Shown piece after piece: positions 1-8,813 of a DNA stretch of 64,000 bases (positions within the stretch are counted from its first letter, which is position 1; each line of letters starts with the position of its first letter). Source of the stretch: CAIYYX01 sp035530135 (GTDB lineage Bacteria > Pseudomonadota > Gammaproteobacteria > Burkholderiales > Rhodocyclaceae); NCBI GenBank assembly GCA_035530135.1, contig DATKVJ010000121.1:1-64000 (forward strand), in the 5' to 3' direction. A model generated the notes under the pieces. It searched no databases. It saw only the letters and a program-made list of their open reading frames with translations, and was not told the DNA's origin. Both the position numbers and the translations under genes were made by a program.

Positions 1-540
1 GCCGTGCCGCGCGCCGGCAACGCCTCGGGCGGCGGCCAGCCGGGCTGGATCCTGAAGTGCAAGGGCTGGGAGACCGACCCCAACGCCTACATCTACTTCA
101 TCATGCAGGCGCCGGTCTGGGGCGCGATCTGCAAGGTGATCGGCAAGGAGGAGTGGATCACCGACCCCGAATACGCCAAGCCACCGGCGCGTCTGCCCAA
201 GCTGATGGCGATCTTCGCCACGATCGAGGAATGGACCAAGACCAAGACCAAGTTCGAGGCGATGGACATCCTCAACAAGTTCGACATCCCCTGCGGCCCG
301 ATCCTGTCGATGAAGGAGATCGCCGAGGAGCCGTCGCTGCGCAAGACGGGTACCGTCGTCGAGGTCGATCACCCGACCCGCGGCAAGTATCTCACGGTCG
401 GCAATCCGATCAAGATGTCCGACAGCATCACCGAGGTCAAACGCTCGCCGCTCTTGGGCGAGCACACCGAAGAGGTGCTGGCGGAACTGGGCTACGGCAA
501 GGAACAGGTCGAGGCGCTGCGCGCCGCCGGCGCGATCTGA
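1..540 (+). CDS. frc: Formyl-CoA:oxalate CoA-transferase, C-terminal part
   Basis: The 5' end lies outside the window; about 179 C-terminal residues remain of a family usually near 430. The enzyme moves CoA from formyl-CoA to oxalate, giving oxalyl-CoA and formate in the cytoplasm. The visible start carries the glycine-rich segment GNASGGGQPGW, followed by KCKGWETDPNAYIYF, as in oxalate-specific class III CoA-transferases; these segments separate it from generic CaiB-type proteins. The end has the family's IKMSDS and PLLGEHTEEVLAELGY stretch. A synthetase gene starts 23 bp downstream and a formate dehydrogenase follows, which fits oxalate degradation to formate and CO2. Oxalyl-CoA decarboxylase (oxc) is not seen and may lie upstream of base 1. 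Confidence 0.9.
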   Translation, partial: AVPRAGNASGGGQPGWILKCKGWETDPNAYIYFIMQAPVWGAICKVIGKEEWITDPEYAKPPARLPKLMAIFATIEEWTKTKTKFEAMDILNKFDIPCGPILSMKEIAEEPSLRKTGTVVEVDHPTRGKYLTVGNPIKMSDSITEVKRSPLLGEHTEEVLAELGYGKEQVEALRAAGAI

Positions 541-563
541 AACCATTTTAAGGATAAGAACAA

Positions 564-2696
564 ATGACGAAAGACAAGGCTAAGGTCCGGCAGATCCTCG
601 ACGCGGTGAAGGCGGCCGGCAGGAATTCGCTCACCGCGCCGGAAGGCAAGCTGGTGTGCGACGCTTACGGCATCACCGTACCGCAGGAGGGCGTCGCCGC
701 CAGTGCCGCGGAGGCGCAGAAGCTGGCCGCGGCGATGGGCTTCCCGGTGGTGATGAAGATCGTCTCCCCGGACATCCTGCACAAGACCGAAGCCGGCGGC
801 GTGCTGGTCGGCGTCAAGAGCGCCGAAGAAGCGGGTCGGGGCTTCGATACCATCGTCGCCAACGCCAAGAAGTACAAGGCCGACGCGCAGATCATCGGCG
901 TCCAGGTGCAGCAGATGATCAAGGGCGGCCAGGAGGTGATCATCGGCGCCGTCACCGACGGCAGCTTCGGCAAGCTGGTCGCCTTCGGTCTGGGCGGCGT
1001 GCTGGTCGAAGTGTTGAAGGACATCACCTTCCGTCTGGCCCCGGCCACCCGGGAAGACGCGCTCTCGATGCTCGACGGCATCCAGGCTGCCGAGATGCTG
1101 AAAGGCGTGCGCGGCTCCGATCCGGTAGACCGCGAAGCGCTGGCCCGTCTGATCGTCGGCGTCTCCGAACTGGTCAGCGACTTCCCGGAAATCTCCGAGA
1201 TGGACCTGAATCCGGTGTTCGCCAGCAAGAACGGCGCCATCGCCGCCGACGTGCGCATCGTGGTCGATTTCGCGCCCAAGGTGCCGCGCTATCGCCCGGC
1301 CGAAGCCGAGGTTCTCGCCGGCATGAAGCGCATCATGCAGCCCAAGTCGGTGGCCGTGATCGGCGCCTCCGCCGAGGACGGCAAGATCGGCAACTCGGTC
1401 ATGAAGAACCTGATCAACGGCGGCTACAAGGGCAACATCTATCCGATCCACCCGAAGGCCGATGAAATCCTGGGCTACAAGGCCTACAAGAGCGTCAAGG
1501 ACGTGCCCGGCGAGATCGACACCGCGGTGTTCGCGATCCCGGCCAAGTTCGTCGCCGGCGCGCTGGTGGAGTGCGGCGAGAAGAAGATCGCCGGCGCCGT
1601 GCTGATCCCCTCGGGCTTCGCCGAGACCGGCGAGCACCAGTTGCAGGAAGAACTGGTCGCGATCGGCCGCAAGTACAACATCCGTCTGATGGGGCCGAAC
1701 ATCTACGGCTTCTACTACACCCCGGCCAATCTCTGCGCCACCTTCTGCACCGCCTACGACGTCAAGGGCTCCGCCGCCTTGTCTTCGCAGTCCGGCGGCA
1801 TCGGCATGGCCATCATCGGCTTCTCCCGCTCCGCCAAGATGGGCGTATCGGCGATCGTCGGCCTGGGCAACAAGTCCGACATCGACGAGGACGATTTGCT
1901 GATCTTCTTCGAACAGGATCCGAACACCAAGGTCATCGCCCAGCATTGCGAAGACCTGAAGGACGGCCGCGCCTTCGCCGAGGTCGCCCGCCGCGTCTCG
2001 AAGAAGAAGCCGGTGATCGTGTTGAAGGCCGGCCGCACTCAAGCCGGCGCCAAGGCCGCCAGCTCGCACACCGGCGCCCTGGCCGGCAACGACAAGATCT
2101 ACGAGGACGTGTTCAGGCAGATCGGCGTGATCCGCGCCCGCAGCCTGCGCGACCTGCTCGACTTCGCCCGCGGCGTGCCGATCCTGCCAACCCCGAAGGG
2201 CGAGAACGTGGTCATCATCACCGGTGCGGGCGGCTCGGGCGTGCTGCTCTCCGACGCCTGCGTGGACAACGGCCTGACCTTGATGCCGATGCCCGACGAC
2301 CTCGACGCCGCCTTCCGCAAGTTCATCCCGCCCTTCGGCGCCGCCGGCAATCCGGTGGACATCACCGGCGGCGAACCGCCGCAGACCTACAAGAACACGG
2401 TCTTGCTCGGTCTCTCGGATGAACGCATCCACGCGCTGATTCTCGGCTACTGGCACACCATCGTGACGCCGCCGATGGTCTTCGCCAGGATCATGGTCGA
2501 GGCGCGCGACGAGATGCGCGCCAAGGGCATCGAGAAGCCGATCGTGGCCTCGCTGGCCGGCGACGTCGAGGTCGAGGAGGCGGCGCAATACCTGTACGAG
2601 CACGGCATTCCCGCCTATGCTTACTCGACCGAGATCCCGGTGGCGGTGCTCGGCGCCAAGTATCAGTGGGCGCGCGGTGCCGGCTTGATCAAGTAG
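564..2696 (+). CDS. ADP-forming acyl-CoA synthetase (fused beta-alpha, ACD/Pat-like)
   Basis: This is a 710-residue cytoplasmic enzyme of the NDP-forming acetyl-CoA synthetase superfamily, which interconverts acyl-CoA + ADP + Pi and free acid + CoA + ATP. Residues ~1-225 form an ATP-grasp (beta) domain with a KIVSPDILHKTEAGGV segment. A CoA-binding Rossmann domain starts near residue 255 (SVAVIGASAEDGKIG), and the succinyl-CoA-ligase-like part carries SHTGALAG, where this family has its phospho-histidine, plus an ITGAGGSGVL loop. The ATP-grasp domain is at the N-terminus, the reverse of Pat-type proteins. It sits 23 bp after frc, so the substrate may be oxalate (priming with CoA) or formyl-CoA (with ATP formation). 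The family call is firm; the substrate is inferred from context. Confidence 0.85.
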   Translation: MTKDKAKVRQILDAVKAAGRNSLTAPEGKLVCDAYGITVPQEGVAASAAEAQKLAAAMGFPVVMKIVSPDILHKTEAGGVLVGVKSAEEAGRGFDTIVANAKKYKADAQIIGVQVQQMIKGGQEVIIGAVTDGSFGKLVAFGLGGVLVEVLKDITFRLAPATREDALSMLDGIQAAEMLKGVRGSDPVDREALARLIVGVSELVSDFPEISEMDLNPVFASKNGAIAADVRIVVDFAPKVPRYRPAEAEVLAGMKRIMQPKSVAVIGASAEDGKIGNSVMKNLINGGYKGNIYPIHPKADEILGYKAYKSVKDVPGEIDTAVFAIPAKFVAGALVECGEKKIAGAVLIPSGFAETGEHQLQEELVAIGRKYNIRLMGPNIYGFYYTPANLCATFCTAYDVKGSAALSSQSGGIGMAIIGFSRSAKMGVSAIVGLGNKSDIDEDDLLIFFEQDPNTKVIAQHCEDLKDGRAFAEVARRVSKKKPVIVLKAGRTQAGAKAASSHTGALAGNDKIYEDVFRQIGVIRARSLRDLLDFARGVPILPTPKGENVVIITGAGGSGVLLSDACVDNGLTLMPMPDDLDAAFRKFIPPFGAAGNPVDITGGEPPQTYKNTVLLGLSDERIHALILGYWHTIVTPPMVFARIMVEARDEMRAKGIEKPIVASLAGDVEVEEAAQYLYEHGIPAYAYSTEIPVAVLGAKYQWARGAGLIK

Positions 2697-2716
2697 GCTG
2701 TCGTCGTCTTTGCAAG

Positions 2717-2749
2717 CGAGAGCAGGAGCCCACGAGGCTCCTGCTCTCG
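2717..2749 (+). terminator. Strong hairpin between the synthetase and the formate dehydrogenase genes
   Basis: A perfect 14-bp inverted repeat (2717-2730 with 2736-2749) encloses a 5-base loop, 20 bp after the synthetase stop. The sequence after it is not a clear T-run, so it is either a weak intrinsic terminator or an RNA-stabilising hairpin separating frc-synthetase from the formate dehydrogenase genes. Confidence 0.6.
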
Positions 2750-2796
2750 GTGTCTTCCGATTAGGCTTTCGTTTAACAGTTCTCAAGGCCACTGCG

Positions 2797-4494
2797 ATGA
2801 CTGAATATTCTCCCAAGCCCGGCGTCATCCCCATCGCCGAATCCGGAAGACTGAAGGACAGATCCAAGCCCAAGGGCCGCTCGCCCGATCCGCGAGCGAC
2901 GAGCGAGGTCCGCGCCCTGCTCGGCTCCGACCAGCCCGGCCGCGATCTGTTGATCGAATACCTGCACCGCATTCAGGATGTGTACGGACACATCTCCGCG
3001 GCGCACATCGTGGCGCTGGCGGCCGAGCTGAAGCTCGCGATGACCGAGGTCTATGAGGTCGCAACCTTCTACCACCACTTCGACGTGGTCAAGGAGGGCG
3101 ACGCGGTACCGCCGCAATTCACGGTGCGCGTTTGCGAGTCGCTCTCTTGCGAGCTCGCAGGCGCCAAGGAGCTGCACCAGGCGATCGCGGCGCGCGAAGG
3201 CGTGCGCATCGTGCCGGTGCCCTGCGTCGGCCGCTGCCACGCAGCCCCGGTGGCGGTGGTGGGCAGGAATCCGATCGACCACGCCACCGCCGCGAGCATC
3301 GCCGCTGCACTGGACGAGGGCGCGGTCGAACCGACGCTGACACCCTATACCGGCTATCGCCAGTACCGCGAGGCCGGCGGCTACAAGACGCTGGTCGAAT
3401 GCGTCGAAGGCCGCCGCGAGGCCGAGGCGGTGATCAAGGAAATGGAGGGCTCGGGCCTGCGCGGCCTGGGCGGTGCCGGCTTTCCGGCCGGGCGCAAATG
3501 GCGGATCGTCGGCGCCGAACCGGGTCCGCGCCTGATGGCGGTCAATATCGACGAGGGCGAGCCGGGCACCTTCAAGGACCGCTGGTACCTGGAACGCGAC
3601 CCGCACCGCTTCCTCGAAGGCATGCTGATCGCGGCGAAGATCGTCGGTATCGCCGAGATCTACGTCTATCTGCGCGACGAGTACGCCGCCTGCCGGGAAA
3701 TCCTCTCGCGCGAACTCGCCGTCCTCGCCGCCGACCCGCCCTGCCCGCTGCCGGTGATCCACCTGCGCCGCGGCGCCGGCGCCTACATCTGCGGCGAGGA
3801 ATCGGCGATGATGGAATCGATCGAGGGCAAGCGCGGCATGCCCAGGCTGCGTCCGCCCTACGTCGCCCAAGTGGGCCTGTTCGGCCGCCCGACGCTGGAG
3901 CACAACATGGAGACCCTGTACTGGGTGCGGGACATCCTGGAAAAGGGCGCGGTCTGGTTCGCAAGCCACGGCAGGAACGGCCGGCACGGCCTGCGCTCCT
4001 TCTCGGTCAGCGGCCGGGTGAGCAGGCCCGGCGTCCATCTGGCGCCGGCGGGCATCACCCTGCGCGAACTGGTCGATGAGTACTGCGGCGGCATGCTGCC
4101 CGGCCACGCGCTCTATGCCTACCTGCCCGGCGGCGCCTCGGGCGGCATCCTGCCCGCTGCGATGGCCGACCTCCCGCTCGACTTCGACACCCTGAACCAG
4201 TACGGCTGCTTCATCGGCTCGGCGGCGGTGATCGTCCTGTCGCAACACGACAAGGCCAGGGACGCGGCGGCGAACGTGATGCACTTCTTCGCCGAAGAGT
4301 CCTGCGGCCAGTGCACTCCTTGCCGGGTCGGCACCGAGAAGGCGGCGGCCCTGGTCAAGGCCGATCGGTGGAATAAACCCCTGCTCGAGGATCTGGCGCA
4401 GGCGATGGCCGACGCCTCGATCTGCGGCCTGGGCCAAGCGGCGCCCAATCCGATCCGCAGCGTCATCAAGTACTTCCCCCGGGAAATCGAATAA
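2797..4494 (+). CDS. fdsB: NAD-dependent formate dehydrogenase, diaphorase (NuoE-NuoF-like) subunit
   Basis: This 565-residue diaphorase subunit passes electrons from the catalytic subunit to NAD+. Residues ~60-180 are a NuoE-like thioredoxin-fold [2Fe-2S] domain with two cysteine pairs (CESLSC and PCVGRC). A NuoF-like part follows, with the FMN-site glycine loop LRGLGGAGFPAG, a CGEESAMMESIEGKRG segment, and the [4Fe-4S] ligands ESCGQCTPC plus a later Cys in the C-terminal domain. The ATG at 2797 is preferred over in-frame positions further upstream because those lie inside the preceding hairpin region. The next gene starts directly after the stop codon, so the two subunits are translationally coupled. 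No separate fdsG is seen; its domain is at the N-terminus here. Confidence 0.88.
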   Translation: MTEYSPKPGVIPIAESGRLKDRSKPKGRSPDPRATSEVRALLGSDQPGRDLLIEYLHRIQDVYGHISAAHIVALAAELKLAMTEVYEVATFYHHFDVVKEGDAVPPQFTVRVCESLSCELAGAKELHQAIAAREGVRIVPVPCVGRCHAAPVAVVGRNPIDHATAASIAAALDEGAVEPTLTPYTGYRQYREAGGYKTLVECVEGRREAEAVIKEMEGSGLRGLGGAGFPAGRKWRIVGAEPGPRLMAVNIDEGEPGTFKDRWYLERDPHRFLEGMLIAAKIVGIAEIYVYLRDEYAACREILSRELAVLAADPPCPLPVIHLRRGAGAYICGEESAMMESIEGKRGMPRLRPPYVAQVGLFGRPTLEHNMETLYWVRDILEKGAVWFASHGRNGRHGLRSFSVSGRVSRPGVHLAPAGITLRELVDEYCGGMLPGHALYAYLPGGASGGILPAAMADLPLDFDTLNQYGCFIGSAAVIVLSQHDKARDAAANVMHFFAEESCGQCTPCRVGTEKAAALVKADRWNKPLLEDLAQAMADASICGLGQAAPNPIRSVIKYFPREIE

Positions 4495-7266
4495 ATGACT
4501 CCGATCGCATTCACCCTGAACGGTCAGACCGTCACCGCCGAGCCGGACGAGACCCTGATCCAGACCGCCAAGCGCCACGGCATAGACATTCCCCACCTGT
4601 GCTACAAGGAGGGCATGCGCGCGGACGGCAACTGCCGCGCCTGCGTCGTCGAGATCAAGGGCGAGCGGGTGCTCGCACCCTCCTGCTGCCGCCATCCCCA
4701 GGCGGGCATGGAGGTCACGACCGACAGCGCGCGCGCCCTGCACTCGCAGAAGCTGGTGCTCGAACTGCTGAAGTCCGACATGCCCGGGCAGGCCTACAGC
4801 CCGGATTCCGAGCTCGATTACTGGACGGAAAAGCTGGCGGTGGGGGCGCCGCGCTTCGTGCCGCGCTTCTCACCCGGTCCCGACCTCTCCCACCCGGCCA
4901 TCGCCGTCAATCTCGACGCCTGCATCCAGTGCACGCGCTGCGTGCGCGCCTGCCGCGAGGAACAGGTCAATGACGTGATCGGCTTCGCGCACCGCGGCCA
5001 CCACGCGGAAATCGTCTTCGACCTCGCCGACCCGATGGGCGATAGCAGTTGCGTGGGCTGCGGCGAGTGCGTGCGCGCCTGCCCCACCGGCGCGCTGATG
5101 CCGGCGCGCGGCGTCGGCCTGATCGCGGCGGACAAGACGGTGGCCTCGGTCTGTCCCTACTGTGGCGTCGGCTGCCAGCTCACCTACCACGTCAAGGACA
5201 ACAGGATCCTGCGCGTCGAAGGCCGCGACGGTCCGGCCAACGAGGGTCGGCTGTGCGTCAAGGGACGCTACGGCTTCGACTACGTGCACCACCGCCAGCG
5301 TCTGACCAAACCGCTGATCCGCCGCACCGATGCACCCAAGTCGGCCGACTTCGTGATGGACCCGGACAAGCCGCTGTCGGTGTTCCGCGAGGCCTCCTGG
5401 GAGGAGGCTCTGGCGCTGGCTGCCGGTGGTCTCAAGGCGATCCGCGACAACGTCGGGCCGCAGGCGCTGTCGGGCTTCGGCTCGGCCAAGGGCAGCAACG
5501 AGGAAGCCTATCTGTTCCAGAAGCTGGTGCGCACCGGTTTTCGCACCAACAACGTGGACCACTGCACCCGGCTGTGTCACGCCTCCAGCGTCGCGGCACT
5601 GTTGGAGGGCATCGGCTCGGGCGCGGTCTCCAATCCGGTGCGGGACGTGATCCATTCCGAGGTGATGTTCTTGATCGGCTCCAATCCGATCGTGAATCAT
5701 CCTGTGGCCGCCACCTGGATCAAGAACGCGGTGAAGGCGGGTACCAAGCTCATCCTGGCCGACCCGCGCCGCTCGGAGCTCGCCCGCCACGCCAGCCACT
5801 ACCTGCAGTTCAAGCCCGACACCGACGTAGCACTCCTGAACGCGATGATGCACACCATCGTCGAGGAGGGACTGGCAGACGAGGCGTTCATCAAGGACCG
5901 CGTCAGCGGCTACGAGGACCTCAGGAAGAACGTCGCCGGCTTCAGCCCCGAGGCGATGGCGCCGCTCTGCGGCATCCCGGCCGAGACCATCAAGGAGGTG
6001 GCGCGTCTGTTCGCCAAGTCGCGCGCTTCGATGATCCTCTGGGGCATGGGCATCTCCCAGCACGTGCACGGCACCGACAACGCCCGCTGCCTGATCGCGC
6101 TGTCCTTGATGACCGGCCAGATCGGCCGGCCGGGGACGGGTCTGCATCCGCTGCGCGGCCAGAACAACGTCCAGGGCGCCTCCGACGCCGGACTGATCCC
6201 GATGATGTACCCCGACTACCAGCGGGTCAATGTGCCCGAGGTCCAGGCCAAGTTCGAGCGTCTCTGGAGCACCAAGCTCGACGCCAATCCCGGACTCACC
6301 GTGGTCGAGATCATGGACGCTGTGCACGCGGGCAAGATCCGCGGCATGTACGTGATGGGCGAGAATCCGGCGATGTCCGACCCGGACGTGCACCACGCCC
6401 GGGGGGCGCTGGCGAAGCTCGAACACCTGGTGGTGCAGGACATCTTCCTGACCGAGACCGCCTACTTAGCCGACGTGGTCCTGCCGGCCTCGGCCTTCCC
6501 CGAGAAGACCGGCAGCTTCACCAACACCGACCGCCTCGTGCAGCTCGGCCGGCAGGCGCTGGAACCGCCAGGAGAAGCGCGCCAGGACCTGTGGATCATC
6601 CAGGAAATGGCCCGCGGTCTCGGCCTGGACTGGAATTACGGCGGTCCGGAGGAAGTCTTCAACGAGATGCGGCGCGCGATGCCCTCGATCGCCGGCATCA
6701 CCTGGGGGCGTCTCGAAGCCGAGTCCGGGGTCACCCAGCCTTGCGAGCAGGTGGGCGACCCGGGCGAGCGCGTGGTGTTCACCGAGAGCTTCCCGACGAC
6801 AAGCGGGCGGGCGCGCCTGGTGCCCGCGGACATCATCCCGGCGGCGGAGCGCCCGGATGCCGACTACCCGGTGGTGCTGATCACCGGTCGGCAGTTGGAG
6901 CACTGGCATACCGGCAGCATGACCCGCCGCGCCACGGTGTTGGACGCCATCGAGCCCGATCCGGTGGCCTCGGTCCATCCGCTCGACCTCTCGGCCCTCG
7001 GGGCCCGCCCGGGCGACGTGATCACCGTGTCCTCGCGCCGCGGGCGCGTCTCGCTCTATGCCCGCGCCGACGACGGCATCCCCCGGGGCGCGCTGTTCAT
7101 CCCCTTCTGCTACTACGAGGCGGCCGCCAACATGTTGACCAATCCGGTGCTCGACCCCTACGGCAAGATTCCGGAGTTCAAGTACTGCGCCGTGAAGGTG
7201 GTCCTGGGCGGACGGGTGGGCGCGAGCTCCAGCTTCGGCGGCGGCCAGCTGCTCGCCAAGGTCTAG
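4495..7266 (+). CDS. fdsA: NAD-dependent formate dehydrogenase, catalytic molybdenum subunit
   Basis: This 923-residue cytoplasmic catalytic subunit oxidises formate to CO2 at a bis-MGD molybdenum or tungsten site. Domain order: a ferredoxin-like [2Fe-2S] domain (residues 1-80, HLCYKEGMRADGNCRAC), a NuoG-type histidine/cysteine segment, two [4Fe-4S] motifs (CIQCTRCVRACR and CVGCGECVRACPTGA), the proximal [4Fe-4S] motif CPYCGVGCQ with a distant GRLCVKGR, then the Mo domains. The active-site segment reads CTRLCHASSV, with cysteine where some enzymes have selenocysteine. The C-terminal MGD-binding domain is present (TGRQLEHWHTGSMTRR). ATG directly follows the fdsB stop. modBC at 13.8-15.6 kb could supply molybdate. 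No fdsC/fdhD sulfurtransferase gene is in the window. Confidence 0.93.
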   Translation: MTPIAFTLNGQTVTAEPDETLIQTAKRHGIDIPHLCYKEGMRADGNCRACVVEIKGERVLAPSCCRHPQAGMEVTTDSARALHSQKLVLELLKSDMPGQAYSPDSELDYWTEKLAVGAPRFVPRFSPGPDLSHPAIAVNLDACIQCTRCVRACREEQVNDVIGFAHRGHHAEIVFDLADPMGDSSCVGCGECVRACPTGALMPARGVGLIAADKTVASVCPYCGVGCQLTYHVKDNRILRVEGRDGPANEGRLCVKGRYGFDYVHHRQRLTKPLIRRTDAPKSADFVMDPDKPLSVFREASWEEALALAAGGLKAIRDNVGPQALSGFGSAKGSNEEAYLFQKLVRTGFRTNNVDHCTRLCHASSVAALLEGIGSGAVSNPVRDVIHSEVMFLIGSNPIVNHPVAATWIKNAVKAGTKLILADPRRSELARHASHYLQFKPDTDVALLNAMMHTIVEEGLADEAFIKDRVSGYEDLRKNVAGFSPEAMAPLCGIPAETIKEVARLFAKSRASMILWGMGISQHVHGTDNARCLIALSLMTGQIGRPGTGLHPLRGQNNVQGASDAGLIPMMYPDYQRVNVPEVQAKFERLWSTKLDANPGLTVVEIMDAVHAGKIRGMYVMGENPAMSDPDVHHARGALAKLEHLVVQDIFLTETAYLADVVLPASAFPEKTGSFTNTDRLVQLGRQALEPPGEARQDLWIIQEMARGLGLDWNYGGPEEVFNEMRRAMPSIAGITWGRLEAESGVTQPCEQVGDPGERVVFTESFPTTSGRARLVPADIIPAAERPDADYPVVLITGRQLEHWHTGSMTRRATVLDAIEPDPVASVHPLDLSALGARPGDVITVSSRRGRVSLYARADDGIPRGALFIPFCYYEAAANMLTNPVLDPYGKIPEFKYCAVKVVLGGRVGASSSFGGGQLLAKV

Positions 7267-7346
7267 GATTGCCGCGGCCCTTCGGGCCTCGCAATGACAA
7301 AATGGGTGGTCATTGCGACTGCCGCGGCCTGCGGCCTCGCAGTGAC
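7267..7346. repeat. Two adjacent copies of an imperfect palindromic intergenic repeat
   Basis: Copy 1 (7267-7298) and copy 2 (7309-7346) both carry a GCCGCGGCC core and a TCGCARTGAC end, and each can fold into a GC-rich hairpin. They fill the gap between fdsA and the converging TauE gene and could act as a bidirectional terminator. The ends resemble the widespread GCAATGAC/GTCATTGCG type of dispersed bacterial repeat. Its wider distribution in this genome cannot be seen here. Confidence 0.6.
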
Positions 7347-7361
7347 GGCGGGCGAAGCAAT

Positions 7362-8165
7362 CTAAGCCGTCAGCAGGTTGTGCAGCATCTTCGTCGCCAG
7401 CAGGGCGAGGAAGATGCCGAAGCCGCGCTTCAAGGGCTTCACCGGCAGCGAGTGGGCAAATCTCGCGCCCAGGGGCGCGACCAGGATCGAGCAGCTGATG
7501 ATGCCGACGAAGGCCGGCAGATGGACGTAGCTCAGGGTGAACGGCGGCAGGCCGGCCACGCCCCAGCCGTCGATCAGGTAGCCGATCAGACCGGATAGCG
7601 CGATCGGGAAACCGAGCATGGCGGAGGTGCCGACGGCCTGGTGCATCGCCACGTTGCAAAACAGCATGAAGGGGATGGACATGAAGCCGCCGCCGGCGGC
7701 GATCAGGCTGGAGACCGCGCCGATGCCGCTGCCCACCGCGATCAAGCCGGGCGTTCCGGGCAGGGAGCGATGCGGCTTGGGCTTGAAGTCCAGCACCATC
7801 TGCAGCGAGGCGTAATAGACGATCACGGTGAAGGCGATCGCCAGCGTCCGCGTCGGCACCAGGCCGGCGAGCAGCGAGCCGCCCAGCGTGCCGAGCACCA
7901 GGCCCGGCGCCAGACCCTTGACGATGTCCCAGCGCACCGCGCCGTAGCCGTGGTGGGCGCGCATGCTGGCGATCGAGGTCGCGACGATGGTCGCCATCGA
8001 GGTTCCGAGTGCGAGATGCATGATCTGCGCCTGGGGAAAACGCTGGGCAGAGAAAGCCATCATCAGCACCGGCACCAGGGTCAATCCGCCGCCGACCCCG
8101 AACAGCCCCGCGATGAAACCGGTGAAGATGCCGAGCAGCGGATAGACCAGCCACCACAGGGTCAC
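7362..8165 (-). CDS. TauE/SafE family membrane permease
   Basis: This is an inner-membrane protein of 267 residues. The family exports sulfite or organosulfonate-related anions, but many members have no known substrate. The N-terminus FTGFIAGLFGVGGGLTLVPV is the family hallmark glycine-rich first repeat, and IAAGGGFMSIPFM in the second half is its pseudo-repeat; about eight hydrophobic segments are visible. The likely start is the GTG at 8165, giving MTLWWLVYPLLG, because an upstream extension would run through the EVE gene. It overlaps the end of the EVE gene by 4 bp, so the two are probably co-transcribed. The substrate cannot be told from sequence. Confidence 0.85.
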   Translation of the reverse strand: MTLWWLVYPLLGIFTGFIAGLFGVGGGLTLVPVLMMAFSAQRFPQAQIMHLALGTSMATIVATSIASMRAHHGYGAVRWDIVKGLAPGLVLGTLGGSLLAGLVPTRTLAIAFTVIVYYASLQMVLDFKPKPHRSLPGTPGLIAVGSGIGAVSSLIAAGGGFMSIPFMLFCNVAMHQAVGTSAMLGFPIALSGLIGYLIDGWGVAGLPPFTLSYVHLPAFVGIISCSILVAPLGARFAHSLPVKPLKRGFGIFLALLATKMLHNLLTA

Positions 8166-8632
8166 GGCGCCACGCCCAGCAATTTCTCGCAGATGAAGCG
8201 CCACTCGGCCGGATCGAGCGGCGTGATCGACAGGCGGTTGCCGCGCTGCAGGGTGCGCATCTGCGCCAGCTCGGGATGGGCGCGCAGCTCGGCTAGACCG
8301 ATCAGCCGGGTCTTCCGAATCACGCGCACATCGACGTTGATCCAGCGCGGATTTTCCCGGCTCGCCTTGGGGTCGTAGTAGTGACTCTCGGGGTCGAACT
8401 GGGTCTCGTCGGGATAAGCCCGCCTGGCGACGACGGCCAGACCCGCGATGCCCGGCTCCGGGCAATTGGAATGGTAGAAGAAGACCTTGTCGCCCACCTG
8501 CATCTGGTCGCGCATGAAGTTTCTGGCCTGGTAGTTGCGCACGCCCCACCAGGCGACCGTCTGCTCCGGCATGGCCAGCACGTGGTCCACGCCGACCACC
8601 GAGGGTTCTGATTTCATCAGCCAGTAACGCAT
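8162..8632 (-). CDS. EVE domain protein
   Basis: This 156-residue cytoplasmic protein consists of one EVE (PUA-like) domain. The opening MRYWLMKSEP and the WWGVRNYQARNFMR segment are diagnostic of the family, followed by GDKVFFYHSN and a PRWINVDVR strand. EVE domains are thought to bind modified bases in nucleic acids; the stand-alone proteobacterial form has no firmly known role. The ATG at 8632 was chosen because the family starts exactly at MRYWLMKSEP; an in-frame start 7 codons upstream is possible. It is translationally coupled to the TauE permease gene, with no obvious functional link. Confidence 0.9.
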   Translation of the reverse strand: MRYWLMKSEPSVVGVDHVLAMPEQTVAWWGVRNYQARNFMRDQMQVGDKVFFYHSNCPEPGIAGLAVVARRAYPDETQFDPESHYYDPKASRENPRWINVDVRVIRKTRLIGLAELRAHPELAQMRTLQRGNRLSITPLDPAEWRFICEKLLGVAP

Positions 8633-8813
8633 CGAGAGTTTTTCCGAAAACACGAGAATGTCGATTATCGACGATCTGCCGGCCTGCGAGCGCTAGAAAT
8701 CGCTTGGTCGGGCCGCGACGCCTTAGGGAAGAAGCATAGCCGTGAACGATATATGATGATGACATTTAATGCCGGCGATGTTCGTCGCCGCCGGAAGAGG
8801 CCGGGCGATCGAT

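Noticed and set aside
492..4743. Very long minus-strand open frames opposite the oxalate/formate genes
   Set aside because: They are antisense to well-conserved enzymes, have Arg/Ala/Asp-rich low-information translations and no family motifs; typical high-GC artefacts.
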